A model generated the notes under the pieces. The model did not search any database and was not told where the DNA came from. It worked only from the letters and a program-made list of their open reading frames with translations. Source: Bacteroidales bacterium (GTDB lineage: Bacteria > Bacteroidota > Bacteroidia > Bacteroidales > JAAYJT01). Taken from it: a stretch of DNA of 64,000 nucleotides. The stretch covers positions 1 to 64,000 of the forward strand of contig JACZJK010000056.1 of assembly GCA_014860575.1 (NCBI GenBank). The letters are read 5' to 3'. Shown piece by piece: positions 60,204 through 64,000 of this stretch. The position numbers and the translations under genes are program-made. Within the stretch, counting starts at the first letter, position 1; each line of letters begins with the position of its first letter.

Positions 60204-61096
60204 AATTCAGTATGGGTTTGGCCGTCGAGGGTGTTGCCGGAGGCTTTTTTTCCGGTTTTCCACATTGGATAAACTGGGTATTCAGCATCTTGAAAGTCGG
60301 CACCACGAACCAGGTGCTTCCCTGTAAGATCAATACATTTATCGAAATCTCTGCGCCATTCATTACCGGCCAGCCATGTTTGGGCTTTGTTTACCCAATG
60401 CTGTAGTGAATGAAAGGGTTGAAAATTGGGTTTGAACTCTCCCCAGGATTTAAAGAAAAACGGGGTGTTGGATTGCTGGCATTGATTGCGAAGTGAGCGG
60501 ACCCAATCCGGGTGCATGGGGCGGGATGCTGGACCGGTTTCGCCACCGGCAATGATCCAATTTAATTTCGGATTGAGGAAAGAGGTAAGATCAATGGATC
60601 CTAATAAGGGTTCGGCGCTGATGAAGCGGATATGAGCAGGAATCTTAAGGAGATAGGGGATACGGAATTCGGCTTGTTCCTGATCTTCCGCACTTACGCC
60701 AAACCATACATTACCTGGTAGGATGGTGATATTGTTGCGGCGTAGGAATTCAACGGCACGTTGCGGGCGTTTGGTGAGAATTTGAAAGGTGTGCTGAGGG
60801 CATTTCTTAATTGCATAGAGGACTTCACGGATAAATACATCAGTTACATTTTCGTGAAACAGATCGCTCATTGAGCACACAAATACCATGGATGGCTTGC
60901 GCCAGCGTTCAGGCCGGAATAGTTCATCTATATGCATTACTACTTCGTTCCCTTTTTTGTATTTCTCGGCTGTGAGTGGTATTTTTTGCAAGCGTTTAGT
61001 GATGCGCATTGCATAGCAGTTTTCGCAGCCCCGTGAAGCGAGATCACAGCCGGTTACGGGGTTCCAGGTGCGGTTGGTCCATTCGATTTTGCTCAT
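60161..61096 (-). CDS. DUF5131 phage Gp37/Gp68-like protein
   Basis: 311 residues. SKIEWTNRTWNPVTGCDLAS, GCENCYAMRI and VFVCSMSDLFHE mark the phage Gp37/Gp68 family, whose members resemble radical SAM proteins with a Cys-x-x-Cys cluster and whose function is not settled. FISAEPLLGSIDL, IIAGGETGPASRPMHPDWV follow. It overlaps the ASCH-like gene by 4 nt. The C-terminus (PHAPCPEPTAF) is encoded by spacer repeat C. Confidence 0.85.
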   Translation of the reverse strand: MSKIEWTNRTWNPVTGCDLASRGCENCYAMRITKRLQKIPLTAEKYKKGNEVVMHIDELFRPERWRKPSMVFVCSMSDLFHENVTDVFIREVLYAIKKCPQHTFQILTKRPQRAVEFLRRNNITILPGNVWFGVSAEDQEQAEFRIPYLLKIPAHIRFISAEPLLGSIDLTSFLNPKLNWIIAGGETGPASRPMHPDWVRSLRNQCQQSNTPFFFKSWGEFKPNFQPFHSLQHWVNKAQTWLAGNEWRRDFDKCIDLTGKHLVRGADFQDAEYPVYPMWKTGKKASGNTLDGQTHTEFPSPHAPCPEPTAF

Positions 61097-61677
61097 GATT
61101 CAAAATTTGAGATTTCAGATTCAAGATTGGGTTTGCTGGTTGTGGAAATGATTTTGAAGGTTATGACCCAGAGCCAGGGGTTTGCATCCCAGGAACCGGG
61201 GCCGTTGATTTTAGTCCAAAGTTTTTCAAACCAATCTACGGGGGAACTGTAATCGCCTAAAGGCTTTGGCATGCCTTCCTGCAAGATGTCCTGATATGTG
61301 ATATCCTGCAACCTTTCAACCCGGATTTCTTCTATTTGCAGCCAGATGCGGGCGGCGGCTTTGGGCATGAAGCGGGAGGATTTCCATTTGGCATCTTCAC
61401 CCATTTCTTTTTCTTCAAAAGTCCAATCACTGTCGGCTTTATAACGCCATCGGGTAGAGGATAAAGCAAACGTTTCTTTTACCCAGAGCAGGTCGCCGGG
61501 ATGGCCGTAGGGGCATTTGATGGGTATAGGTACACAGTCTTCTTCTATCAGCCACGGGAAGTTACCATCATCGTGTGAGTTTGGTTGCGGCTTTATAATT
61601 CGCCGGGTTTGGGTTTTGCGGCCATCGAGGATGGCCTGTAGCATTGGGGTTGAGAAAAGGATAGGGGATTCTTTCAT
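61093..61677 (-). CDS. ASCH/PUA-like phage protein
   Basis: 194 residues. ILFSTPMLQAILDGRKTQTR, YGHPGDLLWVKETFAL and SRFMPKAAARIWLQIEEIRV with VERLQDITYQDILQEG are the conserved phage ASCH-like pattern. The fold is PUA-like and binds nucleic acid or a modified nucleotide. The C-terminus (ESEISNFES) is encoded by a family A spacer. It is coupled to DUF5131. Confidence 0.8.
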   Translation of the reverse strand: MKESPILFSTPMLQAILDGRKTQTRRIIKPQPNSHDDGNFPWLIEEDCVPIPIKCPYGHPGDLLWVKETFALSSTRWRYKADSDWTFEEKEMGEDAKWKSSRFMPKAAARIWLQIEEIRVERLQDITYQDILQEGMPKPLGDYSSPVDWFEKLWTKINGPGSWDANPWLWVITFKIISTTSKPNLESEISNFES

Positions 61678-61689
61678 AAGTTTATTGTG

Positions 61690-62025
61690 TTAAGCGGTTA
61701 TACAGTGTTGCTGTGATGCAGTGGTGGGTTCTTTGTAGCCCTGATAGTAGATTGGGATGTTGAGTTCTGTGGCGATGGCGTGCTCGATGCGGGCGCCTTT
61801 GCTGAATTCCCAGTTTGGGAGCATGTAGATGGCCTGGCACTGAAACAAAAGGCGGATGTCTTCAAGCATGTATTCTTCCCATGTGCCGACGTTGTTATGG
61901 CCGTGGGTAAGTGGATTTACGGTTTTGTGGCCTTTTGATTTCAATAAGTTTTCGGCGTGGCCGAAGTGTTTGAGCGCTTCGCTTTTTGGCAGGTTTGAGA
62001 TTTGGCCGGAGATGTAGATTTTCAT
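61690..62025 (-). CDS. DUF4406, nucleoside deoxyribosyltransferase-like
   Basis: 111 residues. MKIYISGQISNLPKSEALKH, TWEEYMLEDIRLLFQCQAIY and LPNWEFSKGARIEHAIATEL match DUF4406, related to nucleoside 2-deoxyribosyltransferases. A role in nucleotide or base-modification metabolism is plausible. The C-terminus (TTASQQHCITA) is encoded by a family D repeat. Confidence 0.85.
   Translation of the reverse strand: MKIYISGQISNLPKSEALKHFGHAENLLKSKGHKTVNPLTHGHNNVGTWEEYMLEDIRLLFQCQAIYMLPNWEFSKGARIEHAIATELNIPIYYQGYKEPTTASQQHCITA
61694..61723. repeat. family D repeat at the DUF4406 gene end
   Basis: GGTTATACAGTGTTGCTGTG units, coding at the C-terminus of DUF4406. Confidence 0.6.
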
Positions 62026-62032
62026 AGTTGCG

Positions 62033-62076
62033 TGGTGCTGGTTACTGGTTTCTTTGCGTCTTCGCGTCTTTGCGGT
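62033..62076. repeat. spacer repeats (family B and TTTGCGTCTTCGCG)
   Basis: GGTTACTGGTTTCTTTGCG followed by TCTTCGCGTCTTTGCGG between DUF4406 and the methyltransferase. Confidence 0.55.
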
Positions 62077-62087
62077 TATTTTAATTG

Positions 62088-63740
62088 TTAAGCGGTTTTA
62101 CTCAGTATATTATTTAAGGATCCGGCTACTTCACGGATCAGTATCTCGGCCATGGTGACGTGCACTGCATTGCCGATCATTTTGATGATCTGCTTTTTGT
62201 TGAGCTTCAGGCCGGGGCGTTTGAAATAACCTGCAGGGAAACCCATGATGGCAGCTAGTTCATCTTCACTAAGGAACCTCATTTTCACATCGAAATCAAT
62301 CATGCCGTTGGTGTTGGCTGTGATCAAAGCCTTTTTGTTGGTTCCGGTTAGAATGGTGTTCAGCGGTTGCTCAAGGCTTTGGTTCTGGCTCCCGGGATTG
62401 CCGCTGCTGTTAAAATATGCGGTAATGAACTGGAACTTCTCCTTTGTTGTGAGAGCGCCCAGCGGTTGATCAATGGATTTGTTGTTGTTTCCGTTGCTGT
62501 TGTTTTGTTGGCTGATGAACTGTGCCCTGGTGCTGATCAGTACATTGCGGTTTACAGTAGTGATGGTTGGAAAAGGAACTTCCACCGGTTCGCAATGATG
62601 CTGTACATTGCCGTTCTGACGTTTGCCATTAAAATATTTTGCAATGAACTGGGCCCGGCATGTGATCAATCTTTTGGACCCGCCTGCAACCACAGTGTTG
62701 GTGGGTTTGTCAATAGATGAACAAACATTGTCGCGGTTATAGTTTCCATCCATCAGCAATTGCTTTTCAACCGTAATTAGTTGCTTGGTTTGCCTTGTGA
62801 GCTGTGTGCGAAGCGGTTCATCAAGCGTATCATGGTAATCCATGTGGCAATAATCCTGAATGAACTGCATCTTCTCAACAGTAATGAGCGCGTGGGATTC
62901 GTGGGTTCTTACCGTGTGCAATGGCTCATTAATGCTCTGGCAGTTGTGGCCAGTGCCGTAGTATTTCATAATGAAATGGACTTCCGGAGCGAACTTCTTA
63001 ATGCCTCCGGCAATGCGGCGAAGGGTGTTCACTGAAAGTGGATGGCGCTTGCCTTTGGCTACGTTTGGATTTTTAGCGCGGCCAAAAATGGAGTTTCCTT
63101 CGTTTTCGAGGTTAATATAATCGCGGCACGGAACCCACTGCGGCAAGCCGAAGATGTTCATAGGACTTTGGTGGTGGCTTTGCTCGGGCCAGTTGATTTT
63201 GATCCCGGGTTTTGTGAAGATCCCAAAGTAGCGGATCCGGCGTGTGGGAGCTCCAAAATCGGCGGCGTTCAGGAAACGGTATTGGTAGTTGCTCCAACCC
63301 ATTTCCCTGATGGTATTCACCCATTTAATGTATTCTGAACCTTCTGATTCCTTTACCCTTTTGCCATTCTTCAGCTCTCCCCAGCGAACGAATTCGCTGA
63401 CGTTCTCAATCATCAGCGAGTCCGGGTTAACTGCGCGCAGGTAGCGGTACAGCTCCCAGCCCAGGGTGAAGCTACCAACGTTCTTTTCTTTACCGCCTTT
63501 GGCTTTGCTGTGCTCAGTACACTCTAAAGATGCCCAGAGAATATCAACAGGTTCAAGTACGTTTACGTCCTGGGTGCGGATGTCGGCCTGGTAATGTTTT
63601 GTTTCCGGATGAGCCGCAGCGTGTGTTGCGATCGCAACCGGATCATGGTTGAGTGCCCAGGCAACGTAAAGATCAGGCACATTCAGCGCTCCTGTAGTTG
63701 TGCCGCCACCTCCGGCGAACATATCTGCAAATTTCAGCAT
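62088..63740 (-). CDS. DNA cytosine-5 methyltransferase with internal repeat region
   Basis: 550 residues. Motif I FADMFAGGGGTTTG, catalytic Cys74 in ASLECTEHSKAKGG, Glu-Asn-Val in MIENVSEFVRWG, Arg motif FGAPTRRIRYFG, and motif X MIGNAVHVTMAEIL near 525. Between about 250 and 480 it has six imperfect repeats of about 36 residues, each with a pattern like FI..Y.., then I/L.EPL.T, then LIT (INEPLHTVRTHESHALIT; LDEPLRTQLTRQTKQLIT; IDKPTNTVVAGGSKRLIT). They sit where the target-recognition domain should be. It may protect phage DNA or regulate it. Confidence 0.88.
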   Translation of the reverse strand: MLKFADMFAGGGGTTTGALNVPDLYVAWALNHDPVAIATHAAAHPETKHYQADIRTQDVNVLEPVDILWASLECTEHSKAKGGKEKNVGSFTLGWELYRYLRAVNPDSLMIENVSEFVRWGELKNGKRVKESEGSEYIKWVNTIREMGWSNYQYRFLNAADFGAPTRRIRYFGIFTKPGIKINWPEQSHHQSPMNIFGLPQWVPCRDYINLENEGNSIFGRAKNPNVAKGKRHPLSVNTLRRIAGGIKKFAPEVHFIMKYYGTGHNCQSINEPLHTVRTHESHALITVEKMQFIQDYCHMDYHDTLDEPLRTQLTRQTKQLITVEKQLLMDGNYNRDNVCSSIDKPTNTVVAGGSKRLITCRAQFIAKYFNGKRQNGNVQHHCEPVEVPFPTITTVNRNVLISTRAQFISQQNNSNGNNNKSIDQPLGALTTKEKFQFITAYFNSSGNPGSQNQSLEQPLNTILTGTNKKALITANTNGMIDFDVKMRFLSEDELAAIMGFPAGYFKRPGLKLNKKQIIKMIGNAVHVTMAEILIREVAGSLNNILSKTA

Positions 63741-63934
63741 CAGGTTAAATCGTTAAGTGGTAGCGTTGACCCTGAGACTTGTTCTGAAGTAAGGAGGCGC
63801 GATAGTTCTTGTGCGCGTTCCCGGAAGTGCCGGCTTGCAGCGCCGAGGATTTTGGATTCTATTTGCCGGTTGAATGCGCGGCGGCTTGATGCGTTGTCTG
63901 AGTTCAATTGGAGTGTTTGCTTTTTGGTTTTCAT
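63740..63934 (-). CDS. small hypothetical protein
   Basis: 64 residues, basic: SSRRAFNRQIESKILGAASR, HFRERAQELSRLLTSEQ. Its TGA overlaps the methyltransferase ATG by one base (TGATG), so translation is coupled. Function unknown. The remaining 66 bp to the right edge hold nothing I can call. Confidence 0.55.
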   Translation of the reverse strand: MKTKKQTLQLNSDNASSRRAFNRQIESKILGAASRHFRERAQELSRLLTSEQVSGSTLPLNDLT

Positions 63935-64000
63935 AACCTTTGATGATGAAGGGTAATAATAATGTTTCGGCGTGCTTGATCAAAGGAAGGAAAGCCTTAT

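Noticed and set aside
10861-62076. Tandem short repeats resembling CRISPR arrays
   Set aside because: Units are 10-20 bp, irregular, without unique spacers of constant length, and no cas genes are present.
63753-63983. 76-residue frame near the right edge
   Set aside because: It overlaps the 64-residue frame that is coupled to the methyltransferase by TGATG; composition is Arg/Pro-rich and unlike a folded protein.
63935-64000. attR copy of the tRNA 3' end
   Set aside because: No match to the tRNA-Leu 3' end exists at the right edge or elsewhere in the window, so the prophage boundary is outside.

Overview
The window is a bacterial chromosome segment from a Bacteroidota organism, probably Bacteroidales, carrying most of a siphovirus-like prophage. 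The host assignment rests on a type IX secretion (T9SS) C-terminal sorting domain in the gene at 2.1-7.1 kb, promoters with the Bacteroidota -7 box TAnnTTTG, the near absence of Shine-Dalgarno sequences, and phage families typical of that phylum. I cannot resolve genus or species.

Layout. 1-7.2 kb is host DNA: the 3' part of a GH3 glycosidase/serine hydrolase fusion and a convergent giant T9SS-exported metalloprotease/beta-helix protein. A tRNA-Leu(UAG) at 7.25 kb is the apparent attachment site. A tyrosine integrase follows on the + strand. From 8.6 kb to the right edge almost every gene is on the - strand, so the prophage reads right to left. No attR copy of the tRNA 3' end and no lysogeny repressor are visible, so the prophage continues past 64 kb.

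In transcription order: 64-60 kb DNA modification and nucleotide-related genes (C5 methyltransferase with six internal repeats, DUF4406, ASCH-like, DUF5131); 60.1-56.9 kb a DnaG-type primase split into two genes plus helicase domain; 56.5-56.7 kb an iteron cluster that looks like a replication origin; 56-54 kb small zinc-binding and coiled-coil proteins; 53.9-49.2 kb head genes (S49 protease, scaffold-like protein, major capsid, two paralogous structural proteins); 49.2-47.2 kb three glycosyltransferases; 47.1-43.0 kb packaging (PLD-like protein, terminase small and large); 42.5-39.2 kb accessory genes (ArdC-type antirestriction, SymE-like, a secreted protein); 38.9-36.2 kb portal and connector; 36.2-34.5 kb lysis; 34.5-32.5 kb tail completion; 32.4-24.5 kb a cargo and defence island; 24.4-8.6 kb tape measure, baseplate and tail fibres, plus a holin-like protein and a secreted helix-hairpin-helix protein.

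The island contains a retropepsin-like protease with a small partner under its own promoter, an EcoRI-type adenine methyltransferase overlapping a DUF262-HNH nuclease, a decayed second methyltransferase, a SIR2-like protein followed by an OLD-family ATPase-nuclease, and a gene with its own promoter, long structured leader and terminator.

Three sequence-level patterns stand out. Seven copies of a bipartite promoter (CTGTCCTTT, exactly 21 nt, then a TAnCTTTGC-like box) lie just upstream of structural genes and one secreted-protein gene, and probably mark phage late transcription. Several families of short degenerate repeats fill the gaps between prophage genes, run into gene ends, and sit at the break in the primase gene. 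A 16-bp element is shared by the promoters of two accessory operons.
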